The notes beneath the pieces were generated by a model, which ran no database searches, was not told where the DNA came from, and saw only the letters and a program-made list of their open reading frames with translations. A stretch of 40,392 nucleotides of DNA, taken from positions 1 through 40,392 of the forward strand of contig JAQGLR010000515.1 in the NCBI GenBank assembly GCA_028292765.1, read 5' to 3'. Position numbers and translations under genes: made by a program. Position 1 is the stretch's first letter. Each line of letters begins with the position of its first letter. This stretch comes from Massilia sp. GTDB taxonomy: Bacteria; Pseudomonadota; Gammaproteobacteria; Burkholderiales; Burkholderiaceae_D. This document shows positions 18,481 through 27,879 of this stretch, piece by piece.

Positions 18481-18502
18481 TTGGCCCTATGTATCAAAGC
18501 GA

Positions 18503-21500
18503 TCAAAACGCGTCGCTACCTTTGTCCGCCAGCAGCCGCTCCAGCGGGCGACGCCCGACTTTCCAGAAGATGAGCGGCGTGAGCAGCGAATCGAGCAGGG
18601 TAGAACTGATCAGCCCGCCGAAGATGACGACCGCGACCGGATGCAGGATTTCCTTGCCCGGTGCGTCGGCGGCCAGCAGCAGCGGCGTCAGTGCAAAAGC
18701 GGCAACCAGCGCCGTCATCAGGACCGGCGTCAGGCGCTCGATCGAGCCGCGCACGATCATCGGCCATCCAAAAGTCTCGCCCTCGAACTTGCAGAGGTTG
18801 ATGTAATGGCTCACCTTGAGAATGCCGTTGCGGGTCGCGATACCCGCCAGGGTAATGAAACCGACCATCGAAGCCACCGACAGCGATACCCCGGCGATCC
18901 ACATGGCGACCACGCTGCCGACCAGCGCGAAGGGAATATTGCCCATGATGACGAGCGCCAGCGTCCCCGACCGGTAGCGCGAGTACAGCACCAGGAAGAT
19001 CAGCACCAGCGACGCCAGCGACAGGCCGACGATCAGCTGCTGCGACTGTTCCTGGGCCTGGAACTGGCCTTCGACGCTGACGAAATAACCGCCCGGGAGC
19101 GCGCCGGCGGCGACCGTCTTGCGCACGTCCTCGATAATCCGGGACATGTTCGAGCCGTCGGTATTCGCGTACACGACGATGCGGCGGCGCCCGTTCTCGC
19201 GGCCGATCTGGTTGGGGCCGTCGCCTTCTTCGACCGTCGCGACGCTTGATAACGGGATCTGGCCGGCCGGGCTGGCGAGCATCACGCGCGCCAGGTCCTG
19301 GGGTGTGCGGTCAACGTCGGCCAGGCGCACGACCAGGTCGAACCGGCGCGGGCCGTCGATGACCTGCGTCACTCGCGTGCCTTCGGCCAGCGCCTGCAGC
19401 GCCTGCAGCACGTCGCCCGCAGCCAGGCCATACTGCGCGGCCTTGCGGTAGTCGATGCGCACCTTGACCTGCGGGATCAGGACCTGGCGCTCGACCGACA
19501 GGTCGACCAGGCCCGGCACGGAGCGCAGGCGCCCCTGCAGGCCGTCGGCCAGGCCGCGCAGGGTGTCGAGGTCGTCGCCATAGATCTTCAGGGCGATCTG
19601 CGCGCGGACGCCGGAGAGCAGGTGGTCGAGCCGGTGCGAGATCGGCTGGCCGATGGCGACCGAGGCCGGGATCACGGAGAGCTGGCTGCGGATGCTTGCC
19701 ATGATCTCCTCGCGGCTTCGCTCGGAGGGTTTGAGGTCGATGTCGATCTCGGACGAGTGCACGCCTTCGGCATGTTCGTCCAGTTCGGCGCGGCCAGTGC
19801 GGCGCCCAACCCTGGTCACTTCCGGCACCTGGGCGATCAGGGTTTCGGCCAGGGACCCCATGCGGTTGGCTTCCACCAGTGAGGTGCCGGGCGTGAAGAT
19901 CATGCCCATCACCAGCGAACCCTCGTTGAAAGCCGGCAGGAAGGCGCGCGGAAAGAAGGGCACGGAGGCCGCAGCCGCCACCACCACGATCAGGGCGCTT
20001 GCCAGAAGCAGGCGCACGCGCGAGAACGACCAGTTCAGTACGGCGGTATCCCATTGTTTCATGCGACGCACGATGGGGCTGTCGCCGCGGTGCAGGCGCT
20101 TCATCTTCGGCAGCAGGTAGTAGGCCAGGGCCGGGGTGACGGTCATCGACACCAGCATCGAGGCCAGAATCGAGGCAATATAGGCAATGCCCAGCGGCGC
20201 GAACAGGCGGCCTTCGATGCCCGGCAGGGCAAACAGCGGCACGAACACCAGCACCACGATCACGGTGGCGTAGACGATGCCCGAGCGCACTTCCACCGAG
20301 GCGTGCCAGATGGTTTCCAGCACCGACTGGCCGGTATCGCCGCGCTGCTTCAACCTGCGCACGATATTTTCGACGTCCACCACGGCATCGTCGACCAGTT
20401 CGCCGATCGCGATCGCCAGGCCGCCGAGCGTCATCACGTTGATCGACTGGCCGAGCAGGTGGAAAGCGAGCGCCGTTACCGCCAGCGACAGCGGGATCGC
20501 GATCAGCGAGATCAGCGTAGTGCGCACGCTGAGCAGGAAGGCGAACAGCACGATGGCGACCAGGATGGCGCCGTCGCGCAGGGCCTCGACGACGTTGCCG
20601 ATCGAGTTGTCGATGAAGTTCGCCTGCCTGAACAGGACCACGGGTGGGGAAATGCCTGCCGGGAGCCCCTGTTTCAGTTCCGCCAGCGCGGTCTCGATGT
20701 CGTGCGTCAGGCGCACCGTGTCGCCAGCGGGCTGCTTTTGCACGCTGACGATCACCGCCGGCTTGCCGTTCAGGCCGGCGTCGCCGCGCTTGAAGGCCGG
20801 GGCGTAGGTGACGCCCGCGACTTGTTCGAGCAGGACGGGGGCGCCGTTCCGGTAGGCCACCGCCAGCCCCTGGATGTCTTCCAGGCGATTCGTGCGGCCC
20901 AGGTTACGGATCAGGTATTCGCGATTGTTCAGGTCGACGAAGCCGCCGCTGGTATTGGCCGCAAATCCGCGCAGCGCCGTGGTCACCTGTTCGAGCGAGA
21001 CGCCGAACTGGGCCATGCGCGCCGTATCCGGCTCGACGCGCAGTTGGCGCACCTCGCCGCCGATCGGGATCACCTGCGACACGCCCGGGATCGACAAGAG
21101 GCGCGGGCGAAGCACGAAGTCTGCATACTCGCGCGCCTTCATCGGGTCGGTCCGGGCGACGTCGATCGGCAGTGCGATCAGCATGATCTCGCCCATGATC
21201 GAGGACACCGGCCCCATCACCGGCGCTATGTTCCCCGGCAGTTGTTCCTTGACCAGCGTGATCCGCTCGGACACGAGCTGCCGGTTGCGGTAGATGTCGG
21301 TGCCCCAGTCGAATTCGGCATACACGATCGACAGGCCGACGCCCGAGACCGAGCGCACCCGTGTCACGCCGGGCATGCCGTTGAGCGAAGTCTCGATCGG
21401 GAAGGACACCAACTGCTCGACTTCTTCAGGTGCCATGCCGCCGGCCTCGGTCAGCACGGTCACGACCGGCTTGTTCAGGTCGGGAAAGACGTCGACCGGG

Positions 21501-21601
21501 GTGCGCCATGCGGTCATGGCGCCCCAGATCATCAGCAGCAGCGCCGCCGCCAGGACGAACAGGCGGTTGTGCAGGCTGAAACGAACGATAGAATTGAACA
21601 T
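18503..21601 (-). CDS. Heavy-metal RND efflux pump (CzcA-like, [13 protein letters not shown] subtype)
   Basis: Inner-membrane proton-driven heavy-metal exporter, 1032 residues with the RND plan of 12 TM helices and two periplasmic loops. The TM4 signature is [14 protein letters not shown] with Asp404, Asp405, Asp409 and Glu411. This differs from both the Cu/Ag pump CusA ([13 protein letters not shown]) and the Zn/Co/Cd pump CzcA (DFGIIIDGAVVIVEN), both also in this window. The CusA methionine triad is not seen, so a divalent cation is more likely, but the metal cannot be named. The ATG at 21601 follows the adaptor stop by 20 bases. Last large gene of a five-gene operon starting at czcI. Confidence 0.9.
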   Translation of the reverse strand: MFNSIVRFSLHNRLFVLAAALLLMIWGAMTAWRTPVDVFPDLNKPVVTVLTEAGGMAPEEVEQLVSFPIETSLNGMPGVTRVRSVSGVGLSIVYAEFDWGTDIYRNRQLVSERITLVKEQLPGNIAPVMGPVSSIMGEIMLIALPIDVARTDPMKAREYADFVLRPRLLSIPGVSQVIPIGGEVRQLRVEPDTARMAQFGVSLEQVTTALRGFAANTSGGFVDLNNREYLIRNLGRTNRLEDIQGLAVAYRNGAPVLLEQVAGVTYAPAFKRGDAGLNGKPAVIVSVQKQPAGDTVRLTHDIETALAELKQGLPAGISPPVVLFRQANFIDNSIGNVVEALRDGAILVAIVLFAFLLSVRTTLISLIAIPLSLAVTALAFHLLGQSINVMTLGGLAIAIGELVDDAVVDVENIVRRLKQRGDTGQSVLETIWHASVEVRSGIVYATVIVVLVFVPLFALPGIEGRLFAPLGIAYIASILASMLVSMTVTPALAYYLLPKMKRLHRGDSPIVRRMKQWDTAVLNWSFSRVRLLLASALIVVVAAAASVPFFPRAFLPAFNEGSLVMGMIFTPGTSLVEANRMGSLAETLIAQVPEVTRVGRRTGRAELDEHAEGVHSSEIDIDLKPSERSREEIMASIRSQLSVIPASVAIGQPISHRLDHLLSGVRAQIALKIYGDDLDTLRGLADGLQGRLRSVPGLVDLSVERQVLIPQVKVRIDYRKAAQYGLAAGDVLQALQALAEGTRVTQVIDGPRRFDLVVRLADVDRTPQDLARVMLASPAGQIPLSSVATVEEGDGPNQIGRENGRRRIVVYANTDGSNMSRIIEDVRKTVAAGALPGGYFVSVEGQFQAQEQSQQLIVGLSLASLVLIFLVLYSRYRSGTLALVIMGNIPFALVGSVVAMWIAGVSLSVASMVGFITLAGIATRNGILKVSHYINLCKFEGETFGWPMIVRGSIERLTPVLMTALVAAFALTPLLLAADAPGKEILHPVAVVIFGGLISSTLLDSLLTPLIFWKVGRRPLERLLADKGSDAF

Positions 21602-21621
21602 GGGCGGGTTACCTGATCTGC

Positions 21622-22764
21622 TTATCTAATTTGGTTAATCAGGGAGGTACCGACGACCACGACCCTGTTGTCGGGGCTGAGCCCCCTGGTGACGATGACG
21701 GTGCCCGCATCCAGTGCCGTGGCCTCCACGGGCAGCGCAATGAAGCGCTGGGTCCCGGATTTGATCCACACCACCGTTTCATTGGCGGGGTTCCGCGCCA
21801 GCGCCGCAGCCGGCAGGGCAATGCCCTTGACCCTGGTGTCGAGCTTCGCCAGGACGGTCACCGGCTGGCCAACTGCCAGGTCGAGGGCACGGTTGGGTCC
21901 CTGAGCGCGCGCACGGAAGTTGATCGGCACCGCGCCATCGCGCAGCGTGCGCCCGCCGCCGAGCAGGGTCAGCTCGACATCCGGCACGTCAACGAGGCTT
22001 GCTGCGCTGATCTTGCGGGCGACACCTGCGTCCGTGGACAGGGCCTCGATCACCATGCGCTGCGGATCGACAATCTCGAACAGCACGTCGCGCGATTCGA
22101 CGATCTGGCCGTTCAGCACCGACGCGCTGGCAATGACGCCGCTGCTGGGTGCAACGATCGCCTCGACGCCGCTGATCGAACCGGCAACTGCGCGCTCCTG
22201 GCCGAGGGTGCTGGCCAGTTCCGCCTGGGCGGCTTCGATTTCCTTGGCCGGCACTACGCCTTCGAGCGATTTCAACCGCTGCACCCGCTTGGCCAGCAGG
22301 GCCCGGTTGGCGCGCAATTCGGCGAGTTGCGCTGCCTGGTTGCCGCGCTCGATAGCCGCGCCCGTCGGGCGCAGGCGTGCCAGCACCTGGCCCTTGACCA
22401 CGCGCTGGCCAGCGACCGGCAGGCCCTTTGGCCCCGGCGCGATTTGCCCGGCGAAGGGGGCCTGCACGCGTCCACCCGCATTCGGGTCGATGGCGACGCG
22501 GCCGTTCAGGGCCACGGTGCGTGCATGCTCGCCTTCCTTGACCATCAGCGTGCGCACGCCTATGCGGCGTTGGGCCAGCTTGGGGACCTGGACGCTGCCA
22601 TCGGGCAGGCGCGCCAGGCCGCCCGTGGTGGCAGTCGCCTGGCCATCGAGGTGCTCGCCATTCGGACCATGGGCGCCGGGCGAGGCGAGCAGGGAAGTGG
22701 CGAACGTGGCAGCGGCAAGACCGGCAACAATTTGTTGGATCATTCTCTGTTGTGGCTTCTTCAT
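21622..22764 (-). CDS. RND periplasmic adaptor (CzcB-like)
   Basis: Membrane-fusion protein of the leftward metal pump, 380 residues. The signal peptide runs to about LLASPGAHG. The mature N-terminus has [14 protein letters not shown], a stretch also present in the preceding gene's product. Then come barrel-sandwich halves around a coiled coil ([23 protein letters not shown]...AQAELAS) and a beta-barrel domain. I start at ATG 22764, two bases after the previous stop region, since translation is probably coupled; an upstream in-frame ATG (22803) would overlap the neighbour by 13 codons. It lacks the His-rich N-terminal extension seen in CzcB at 34981. Confidence 0.85.
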   Translation of the reverse strand: MKKPQQRMIQQIVAGLAAATFATSLLASPGAHGPNGEHLDGQATATTGGLARLPDGSVQVPKLAQRRIGVRTLMVKEGEHARTVALNGRVAIDPNAGGRVQAPFAGQIAPGPKGLPVAGQRVVKGQVLARLRPTGAAIERGNQAAQLAELRANRALLAKRVQRLKSLEGVVPAKEIEAAQAELASTLGQERAVAGSISGVEAIVAPSSGVIASASVLNGQIVESRDVLFEIVDPQRMVIEALSTDAGVARKISAASLVDVPDVELTLLGGGRTLRDGAVPINFRARAQGPNRALDLAVGQPVTVLAKLDTRVKGIALPAAALARNPANETVVWIKSGTQRFIALPVEATALDAGTVIVTRGLSPDNRVVVVGTSLINQIR

Positions 22765-22765
22765 A

Positions 22766-23320
22766 TCAGGCTTTCTTGGGTTGACGGCGGCGGCGCGCGA
22801 CAAATACTGCGGCAGCAGCGAGCACGGCGCCAGCCAGGCCGGCCAGCGCCCAGCGGCTCGCTCCGGGCCCGTGACCGTGATCGTCGGCCGCTTCGGCGAC
22901 CGTCAGCGTGCCTTCGAGCAGATCGCTCTCTTCACCGGCGACCAGCGTGAACAGCAGGGCATGGGTGCCCGGTGTCGAGATGGCAGCGAGGAACGTCGGA
23001 TCGTCGACCGCGTAGTCGCCGAGGTCGGCGTGGAACCTGGCCTTGGCCTTCAAATCCTTGTACTGGACTTCCAGGTCGCCCCCCAGCACCGGCTCATTGG
23101 TCTCGTAGCGGTCGATCATGATCGAGAGTTCGCCGCCGGAGAGGTGCCCGAGCAGTTCGAACGCTTCGGTGAAGGTCTCGATGCGGGGGACGGACGCGGT
23201 GGCGCCGGTGGCGGTGGTTTGGCCGTCGAGGTGTTCGCCGTTGGGCCCGTGGGCGCCGGGGCTGGCGAAGGCGGCCGGCATGGCGAGCATGGCGGCGAAG
23301 AACAGGTTCAGGTATTTCAT
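22766..23320 (-). CDS. Exported protein with C-terminal membrane anchor, between czcC- and czcB-like genes
   Basis: 184 residues: signal peptide (MKYLNLFFAAMLAMPAAFA), then [14 protein letters not shown] directly at the mature N-terminus. A beta-rich periplasmic domain follows (FELLGHLSGGELSIMIDRYE, HADLGDYAVDDPTF, HALLFTLVAGEESDLLEGTL), then DDHGHGPG, one TM helix (about 155-175) and a basic RRRRQPKK tail. I do not recognise a named function; the domain looks like an adaptor-associated accessory protein. It overlaps the upstream TolC gene by ATGA and abuts the adaptor gene, so all three are translationally coupled. The shared 14-residue motif with the adaptor points to a joint partner or metal ligand. 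Confidence 0.75.
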   Translation of the reverse strand: MKYLNLFFAAMLAMPAAFASPGAHGPNGEHLDGQTTATGATASVPRIETFTEAFELLGHLSGGELSIMIDRYETNEPVLGGDLEVQYKDLKAKARFHADLGDYAVDDPTFLAAISTPGTHALLFTLVAGEESDLLEGTLTVAEAADDHGHGPGASRWALAGLAGAVLAAAAVFVARRRRQPKKA

Positions 23321-24555
23321 GGAAGGATTCCTAATGCTTGGTTGAGCAGGGCATGTGCGTGCCCGAGTGCGACTTTTTGCTGGGCTACGGCGACGTCGGC
23401 CTCGTGCGTCAGCGCACGCGAACGCAGCAGTTCGGCAAGCCCCCGCTCGCCGGCCCGGAATGCCTTTTCGAACAGCGCGGTGTGTTCGTGCAGGGCGGCG
23501 GCGCGCTCAAGGGCGGTGTCCAGGGCGGCCCGCGCATTCGCAAGCCGCTGCTGAGCGGTGTCGATGTCGGCCCCGGCATTGGCCTGCACCTCGGCCGCTT
23601 CAGCCGCCGCGGTCGCGATTACGGTCCGGGCCTGCGCTTCCACCGTGCGGTTGCGCGCGGCAGTGCCGATCGGGATCTGGAGTGCCACGCCGATGCTGTT
23701 GACGGGCTCGCGCAGGAGGCGTTCGTCCTCGCGGCGCACCGAGACGGCAATCGTCGGTGGCGCCGAGCGGTTGGCCGCTGCAAGGCGCAGGGCGGCGCGT
23801 GCCCGCTCCTCGGAGGCCTGCGCTGCCGCCAGCCGGGGATCGATGGGCGCGGCGGTATCGTGCAGCGGTTCGGGTTCCAGCGCCGGCAGGGTTGGGAGGC
23901 CGGTCGCGACGCGGTAGCGTGCCAGCGCTTCGGCCGCTGCGGTGCGGGCATTCGTTACCTCGATGCGGGCGGCCAGCACTTCCTGCTGTGCGAGCAGGCC
24001 GTCGCTGCGTGCCAGGTCGCCGGCCTTGACACGCCGCTGGACCTCGTCAGACAGTCCTTCCAGATGATGCAGGTGGTCTTGCTTCTCTTCCAGCCTGACC
24101 TGGGCGGCGGCCGCTTCCCACATGCTGTTGCGCACCATGCCGGCCACGGCCAGGCGGGTGGCGCCGAGATGGGCGGTCACTTCGTCGCTACTGCGCGCGG
24201 CGAGCGCTTCGCGGGCACTCTTCTGGCCGGGGAGCCAGATCGAGGACGAGACCGAGATCTCGGATTCGCGCTGGTCGCGCTCGGACGCCCCGCGGTCGGC
24301 GCGCCGGGACAGGCCGAGCGCCGGACTGGCAGCAAACCAGGACCGGGCATTTGCGCGCGCGGCGGAGACTTCATCCTGGCGTGCTTCGATGGTACGGGCG
24401 GCGGGTGCCCTTTGCCACGCACTCTCGACGGCTTGTTTCAGTGAGGGGCCGACCGGGGTCGGCGTAGCCGGTGCTGCGCGGACCAGGCATGGCAGGGTCA
24501 GGGCGGCACCGATAAGGTACAGGTACAGGTACAGGGACAGGCGGCAGGTGCGCAT
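23317..24555 (-). CDS. TolC-family outer-membrane channel (CzcC-like)
   Basis: Outer-membrane component of the leftward heavy-metal RND system, 412 residues. It has a signal peptide MRTCRLSLYLYLYLIGAALT with cleavage near VRAAP, then two OEP repeats (about 30-215 and 220-410) rich in Ala/Arg/Glu helices. The ATG at 24555 has GGAG five bases upstream; the open frame continues 15 codons further without similarity. The LYLYLYL stretch is encoded by three tandem copies of a 6-bp unit. Overlaps the next gene by ATGA. First pump gene after the czcI-like head gene. Confidence 0.86.
   Translation of the reverse strand: MRTCRLSLYLYLYLIGAALTLPCLVRAAPATPTPVGPSLKQAVESAWQRAPAARTIEARQDEVSAARANARSWFAASPALGLSRRADRGASERDQRESEISVSSSIWLPGQKSAREALAARSSDEVTAHLGATRLAVAGMVRNSMWEAAAAQVRLEEKQDHLHHLEGLSDEVQRRVKAGDLARSDGLLAQQEVLAARIEVTNARTAAAEALARYRVATGLPTLPALEPEPLHDTAAPIDPRLAAAQASEERARAALRLAAANRSAPPTIAVSVRREDERLLREPVNSIGVALQIPIGTAARNRTVEAQARTVIATAAAEAAEVQANAGADIDTAQQRLANARAALDTALERAAALHEHTALFEKAFRAGERGLAELLRSRALTHEADVAVAQQKVALGHAHALLNQALGILP
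24515..24532. repeat. Hexanucleotide microsatellite (AGGTAC)3 in a signal-peptide coding region
   Basis: Three perfect AGGTAC copies encode LYLYLY in the CzcC-like signal peptide. Gain or loss of a unit keeps the frame and would change the hydrophobic core length by two residues. Confidence 0.7.
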
Positions 24556-24632
24556 GTGTTCTCCAGCGGTGATATTGGGAATCACCGGGGGCGAGCACAC
24601 CGGCGCGAACGAGTCGCGCCTCCATCTTTCGA

Positions 24633-25031
24633 TTATGCGTGCAGCATTCCCCCGGCAGCGTGGCCGGGGGTGGGGGCAGGGGGCCTGTGCGGTCCGTCGA
24701 GGAAGGGTTCGGGGACGGCGCCGGCAACATAGGGCCCCAGTTCGGACACGGACTGCTCGGGCGGGACCGTCAGGCGCGGGAAGCCGAAGCCGGCTGGTTG
24801 CGATGTGGAAGAGTGTTCCTGCGCATGATCGAGGGACTCGTCGGACTCGTCGTAGTGGACGGACCCGTCGTCCTCATGGTGGTGGTGTTGCACGCCCTGG
24901 TCGTGCTCAAGCTGATGCTCGAGCTGATGGGCGAGCGATGCCGCGCCGGCAGCAGGCGGCAAGCTGCCTTGCATGGCGAAACCATACAGGGGCAGGCACA
25001 ACAGGAGGAGGATATGGACAATCCGGCGCAA
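24633..25031 (-). CDS. czcI: CzcI-like small exported His-rich protein
   Basis: Predicted 132-residue exported protein at the head of the leftward czc-like operon. From a TTG start it reads MRRIVHILLLLCLPLYGFAM, a signal peptide typical of CzcI. A His/Asp/Glu-rich segment (HQLEHQLEHDQGVQHHHHED) and a Pro-rich tail (DGPHRPPAPTPGH) follow. I chose TTG 25031 because it starts the signal peptide and lies just after GGAAC and a TATAAT box; the ATG at 25115 is upstream of that promoter. CzcI proteins precede czcC in Cupriavidus and are thought to modulate czc expression. The metal ligands here are His, with no Cys cluster. Confidence 0.7.
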   Translation of the reverse strand: MRRIVHILLLLCLPLYGFAMQGSLPPAAGAASLAHQLEHQLEHDQGVQHHHHEDDGSVHYDESDESLDHAQEHSSTSQPAGFGFPRLTVPPEQSVSELGPYVAGAVPEPFLDGPHRPPAPTPGHAAGGMLHA

Positions 25032-25056
25032 GGCAGTTCCAGATAAATTTTGCGGG

Positions 25057-25078
25057 ATTATAGCAGTGCATCTACTGC
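25057..25078 (-). promoter_or_regulatory. Promoter of the czcI-like operon with overlapping dyad
   Basis: On the minus strand a perfect TATAAT lies at 25062-25057. Immediately upstream is the dyad GCAGT-N6-ACTGC (25063-25078). No good -35 hexamer is at 17 bp, so an activator, perhaps binding the dyad, is likely. Confidence 0.45.
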
Positions 25079-25165
25079 GCTGCGCCGCGATATGCCGCAA
25101 TTCTTCCGGATTCACCCGGGCCAGATTGTTCCGGCACAGGTTTGCTCAGAAGACAGGACTGCGGC

Positions 25166-25609
25166 TTATTTTGCTTTCCGTGAAGACCAATGCACGTGAA
25201 CGATCGTCCAGTTATCGCCATTCTTCTCGAGGACTGCCGTCTCCGTTCCGAAAACGTGCACAGGCTTTCCGCGGGCAGTCCCCGTTGTTTCGGTTTCCTC
25301 CCACACGATCGCCGTCTTGCCGTCGATGCGCTCGGTCTGCTTCAACACCTTGCGGGTCGCGTTCTTCGCAAACTCCATGTCGCCACCGAGGTGGTGGCCC
25401 GCATACTCATCACGCGAGCGTTCCACATAACCGGCTTCATAGATCGCGACCCCGGGTGCGAGCAGGCTGATTGCCTTTGCCTTGTCGCCGCTGGCAAGGG
25501 CATCATGGAAGGCCGCAAGGGTTTCTTTTGGCGAAGCGGCCAGGCTGTTCGCCGATGCCGCGAAGAGTGCCGTTGCCAGCAACAGTCCTGCAATCGATTG
25601 CATGGTCAT
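25166..25609 (-). CDS. Exported NTF2-like (SnoaL/DUF4440) protein
   Basis: 147 residues with a signal peptide (MTMQSIAGLLLATALFAASANSLAAS) and an NTF2-like cone fold pattern: helix ETLAAFHDALASGDKAKAISLL, then APGVAIYEAGYVERSRDEYA and C-terminal strands KPVHVFGTETAVLEKNGDNW and IVHVHWS. Such proteins sit at the end of periplasmic copper operons in Burkholderiales; the ligand is unknown. AAGGA lies six bases before the ATG at 25609. It is 26 bases after the copD stop and appears to be the last gene of the copper operon. Confidence 0.75.
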   Translation of the reverse strand: MTMQSIAGLLLATALFAASANSLAASPKETLAAFHDALASGDKAKAISLLAPGVAIYEAGYVERSRDEYAGHHLGGDMEFAKNATRKVLKQTERIDGKTAIVWEETETTGTARGKPVHVFGTETAVLEKNGDNWTIVHVHWSSRKAK

Positions 25610-25635
25610 TAGTATTCCTTATTGGATGAAGTTCC

Positions 25636-26577
25636 TCACGACGCCGTCGGCGGTGGGGTTGAACTCAAGATGGCGGCCGCCACGATGACGGCCAGCAGAA
25701 TGACTGCCTCGACCTGAAGCACGAGCGCGAACTTGTGGGTGCTACCCCGGCCGGGGAACGGAGTGCGGCGCAGCTGGGCGAGTAGCGCAGGCATGACGAT
25801 GAAGCGGTTCATGCCGCCCAGCGCCGCCGCGCAAAGAACCAACCCGACCTTGATGAGCAACATGCTTCCATAGGGGTTGCCGAAGACCTGGTCCGGGCTC
25901 CCAAGTCCCCGCCACGCGCTCAGGACGCCGGTGACGAAGATGCCCACCAGCGCGATGGTGGCCGAGGTCGAAAGCGCTTCGACGTAGCGCGCGCAGTCAA
26001 CACGGTTCTCCTGCCCGGCCGCGGGCTCGCTGCGCAGGGTAATCAGGCCGGCGACGATCACTTCGCCTACCCAGAGGCTGATCAGGACAAGGTGTACCCA
26101 GTCGACGGCGACTGCCCAGGTGAAATCTCCGGCGGCGCCGGCGTGGCTGACGATGCTGCGACTGTACAGGAACAGTCCCAGCGCGGCGAGCCGGAGCATG
26201 GAGCCTGGCCCAGGCCCCAGCGCGCCCGGCCGTAGTGCAGTCGCGACCCAGGCCACGATCAGCGCGGCAGCGCCGAGCATCCAGGCGTAGCCGTAGTGCG
26301 TTGCCGTGATAACGGACTGTAGGGCAGGAAATGCCTCTGCGACCGGCACCTCCGCCATCGACGCTGCCTCGAGCCAGAGCACCGCAACATAGGTCACCAT
26401 CGCCAGCGCAAAGCAGGCAAGCATCGCCTTGCGCAGGCGAGGCAGCATGCCAGCTGCCCAGGGCGAACTCGCACTGCGCAGCCAGAGTGTTGCGGCGCCG
26501 GCACCGACGAGTATGGCCACCGACAGGTTCAGGACGACGATGGCGACCCGCTGGGCCAATGCGAGGTCCGGTTCCAC
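25636..26577 (-). CDS. copD: Copper-resistance inner-membrane protein CopD
   Basis: 313-residue polytopic protein with about eight TM helices, the CopD fold: HYGYAWMLGAAALIVAW, a conserved SHAGAAGDFTWAVAVDWVHL stretch with His residues, GEVIVAGL, and GNPYGSMLLIKVGLVL near the C-terminus. CopD works with periplasmic CopC in moving copper across the inner membrane. The start is GTG 26577, overlapping the copC stop region (AAGTGAGGTGG), so translation is coupled. No CopC domain is fused here. Confidence 0.88.
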   Translation of the reverse strand: MEPDLALAQRVAIVVLNLSVAILVGAGAATLWLRSASSPWAAGMLPRLRKAMLACFALAMVTYVAVLWLEAASMAEVPVAEAFPALQSVITATHYGYAWMLGAAALIVAWVATALRPGALGPGPGSMLRLAALGLFLYSRSIVSHAGAAGDFTWAVAVDWVHLVLISLWVGEVIVAGLITLRSEPAAGQENRVDCARYVEALSTSATIALVGIFVTGVLSAWRGLGSPDQVFGNPYGSMLLIKVGLVLCAAALGGMNRFIVMPALLAQLRRTPFPGRGSTHKFALVLQVEAVILLAVIVAAAILSSTPPPTAS

Positions 26578-26578
26578 C

Positions 26579-26944
26579 TCACTTTACCCGGAAGGCAAAC
26601 TCGCCTTTGACCTTGTGGCCATCGCGCGTGACGGTGCTCCACTGGACGCGATACGCGCCTGAGCGCAGGGCAGGGACGGTGGCAACCAGGGCTTTGGGAT
26701 TGGCGCCATCGACTGCAATCTTCGACGGTAGGACGACAGCACCCTTTTCGTCCACCAGCTTGACCTTGCTGAACGCTAGCTCGAGCGGATCGCTGAACTG
26801 CAGGCGCACCTGCGTCGGCGGCGGGGCCACCACGGCATTCGCCTGTGGCATGGAGGACTCCAGCTTCGTATGCGCGAGTGCCGAGGCGCCGAACACGCAC
26901 CCAGCCGCCGCCACGACGGAGACGAACAGGTTTTTCGCTTTCAT
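26579..26944 (-). CDS. copC: Periplasmic copper-binding protein CopC
   Basis: 121-residue secreted beta-barrel copper carrier. The signal peptide ends SALA, leaving a mature N-terminal His (HTKLESSMP), the Cu(II) amino-terminal ligand of the CopC family. The later Cu(II) region is represented by STVTRDGHKVKGEFAFRV, with Asp and His two residues apart as in other CopC proteins. The Met-rich Cu(I) loop is absent, so this looks like a Cu(II)-only CopC. Start ATG 26944 has GGAGAG seven bases upstream; an upstream start in the same frame has no signal peptide. Precedes copD by a coupled junction. Confidence 0.92.
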   Translation of the reverse strand: MKAKNLFVSVVAAAGCVFGASALAHTKLESSMPQANAVVAPPPTQVRLQFSDPLELAFSKVKLVDEKGAVVLPSKIAVDGANPKALVATVPALRSGAYRVQWSTVTRDGHKVKGEFAFRVK

Positions 26945-27008
26945 TTGACTCTCCTGTTGAGGCCCTGCGCGTACGCCGACCCGCAGGGCCTCGATCAATG
27001 GGGCGTGC

Positions 27009-27365
27009 TTATGGGGCAGCCTGCAGCTGTACGATCGTCACGGCGCCGTTCACCCGGTCCGCTGCAAACTTGACCTTGTTGCCGACCTTGACCTGGTCGA
27101 GCATCGCCGCATCCTTGACGCGGAAGACCATGCTCATCGGCGGCATCTTCAGGTTTTTCAGCTCGCCATGGCGCAGCGTGATTTTCCCGGCTTCCTTGTC
27201 GATCTTCTTGACTTCGCCATCGGCCAGCTCGGTCGTGGCCGCGGCCTGATGGCCGGCCTGCGCCGCATGGGCATCGTGGCCGCCGTGCGCGCTCTGCTGG
27301 GCGGTCGCGATGGAGGTCGCTGCGCTCAAGGCGATGGCGATGGCCAGTTTCGAAAATGCGTTCAT
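27009..27365 (-). CDS. cusF: Periplasmic Cu(I)/Ag(I)-binding CusF-like protein with Trp-to-Met change
   Basis: 118-residue exported protein: signal peptide (MNAFSKLAIAIALSAATSIA), a His-rich linker (HGGHDAHAAQAGHQ), then a CusF OB-fold. His66, Met77 and Met79 match His36, Met47 and Met49 of E. coli CusF by spacing. The position of Trp44, which caps the metal, is Met74 (KMPPMSM). That gives a four-ligand His/Met site rather than the cation-pi site. The CusF domain fused to CusB in the same window keeps Trp. AAGGA lies before the ATG at 27365. Part of the leftward copper operon between the DUF411 gene and copC. Confidence 0.87.
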   Translation of the reverse strand: MNAFSKLAIAIALSAATSIATAQQSAHGGHDAHAAQAGHQAAATTELADGEVKKIDKEAGKITLRHGELKNLKMPPMSMVFRVKDAAMLDQVKVGNKVKFAADRVNGAVTIVQLQAAP

Positions 27366-27396
27366 GGTGTTTCCTTTCGTGGGTTCGACCTTGGTT

Positions 27397-27840
27397 TTAG
27401 TTGTAGTGCCTGAAGACCTTCGTTTGGCCATTGGCCTGGACCAGCAGGACGTCGTACGGGTCCTTGCGCGGGCCTTCCATTCCGGGCGAGCCAAGCGGCA
27501 TTGCGGGCACGGCGAGCCCCTTTGCCTTTGGCTTCTGTGCGAGCAGGCGCTTGATGTCGCTCGCAGGGACGTGGCCTTCGATGGCGTAGCCCTGGACCAT
27601 GCCGGTATGGCAGGAGCCGAGTTTGTCCGGAATGCCGCCACGTTCCCGGTAATCGGAAGGGTTTTCGACATTGACGACACGGGTCGCAAAACCGTTCGCT
27701 TTCAGGTGCTCGACCCAGGCGCCGCAGCAGCCGCACGATTCGCTCTTGAACACCTCGATGACGGGGGCGGCAGCCATCGCAAACACCGGCGTGAACAAGG
27801 CAGCGGCAAGTGCGGCCCGGCTGAATAATCGTCGCTTCAT
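27397..27840 (-). CDS. DUF411 metal-binding protein
   Basis: 147 residues with a signal peptide (MKRRLFSRAALAAALFTPVFAM) and the DUF411 thioredoxin-like core. The SESCGCCGAWVEHLKANGF Cys cluster is followed by GSCHTGMVQGYAIEGHVPA, another conserved Cys/His block, and ends VLLVQANGQTKVFRHYN. DUF411 proteins accompany copper and silver resistance genes; Cys and His residues suggest metal binding or thiol exchange in the periplasm. It lies between the multicopper oxidase and cusF, all leftward. Confidence 0.88.
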   Translation of the reverse strand: MKRRLFSRAALAAALFTPVFAMAAAPVIEVFKSESCGCCGAWVEHLKANGFATRVVNVENPSDYRERGGIPDKLGSCHTGMVQGYAIEGHVPASDIKRLLAQKPKAKGLAVPAMPLGSPGMEGPRKDPYDVLLVQANGQTKVFRHYN

Positions 27841-27879
27841 GAGACAGTCCTTTCGTACTCGATTGATGACGTATTGTGC

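Noticed and set aside
20054-21616. 520-codon plus-strand open frame opposite the czcA-like gene
   Set aside because: Same shadow effect; composition is low-complexity Arg/His/Gln/Asp with no motif.
24651-24672. GC-rich hairpin (CCCCCGGC...GGCCGGGGG) as a terminator between czcI-like and czcC-like genes
   Set aside because: It lies within the coding end of the czcI-like gene and has no following T-run on the minus strand.
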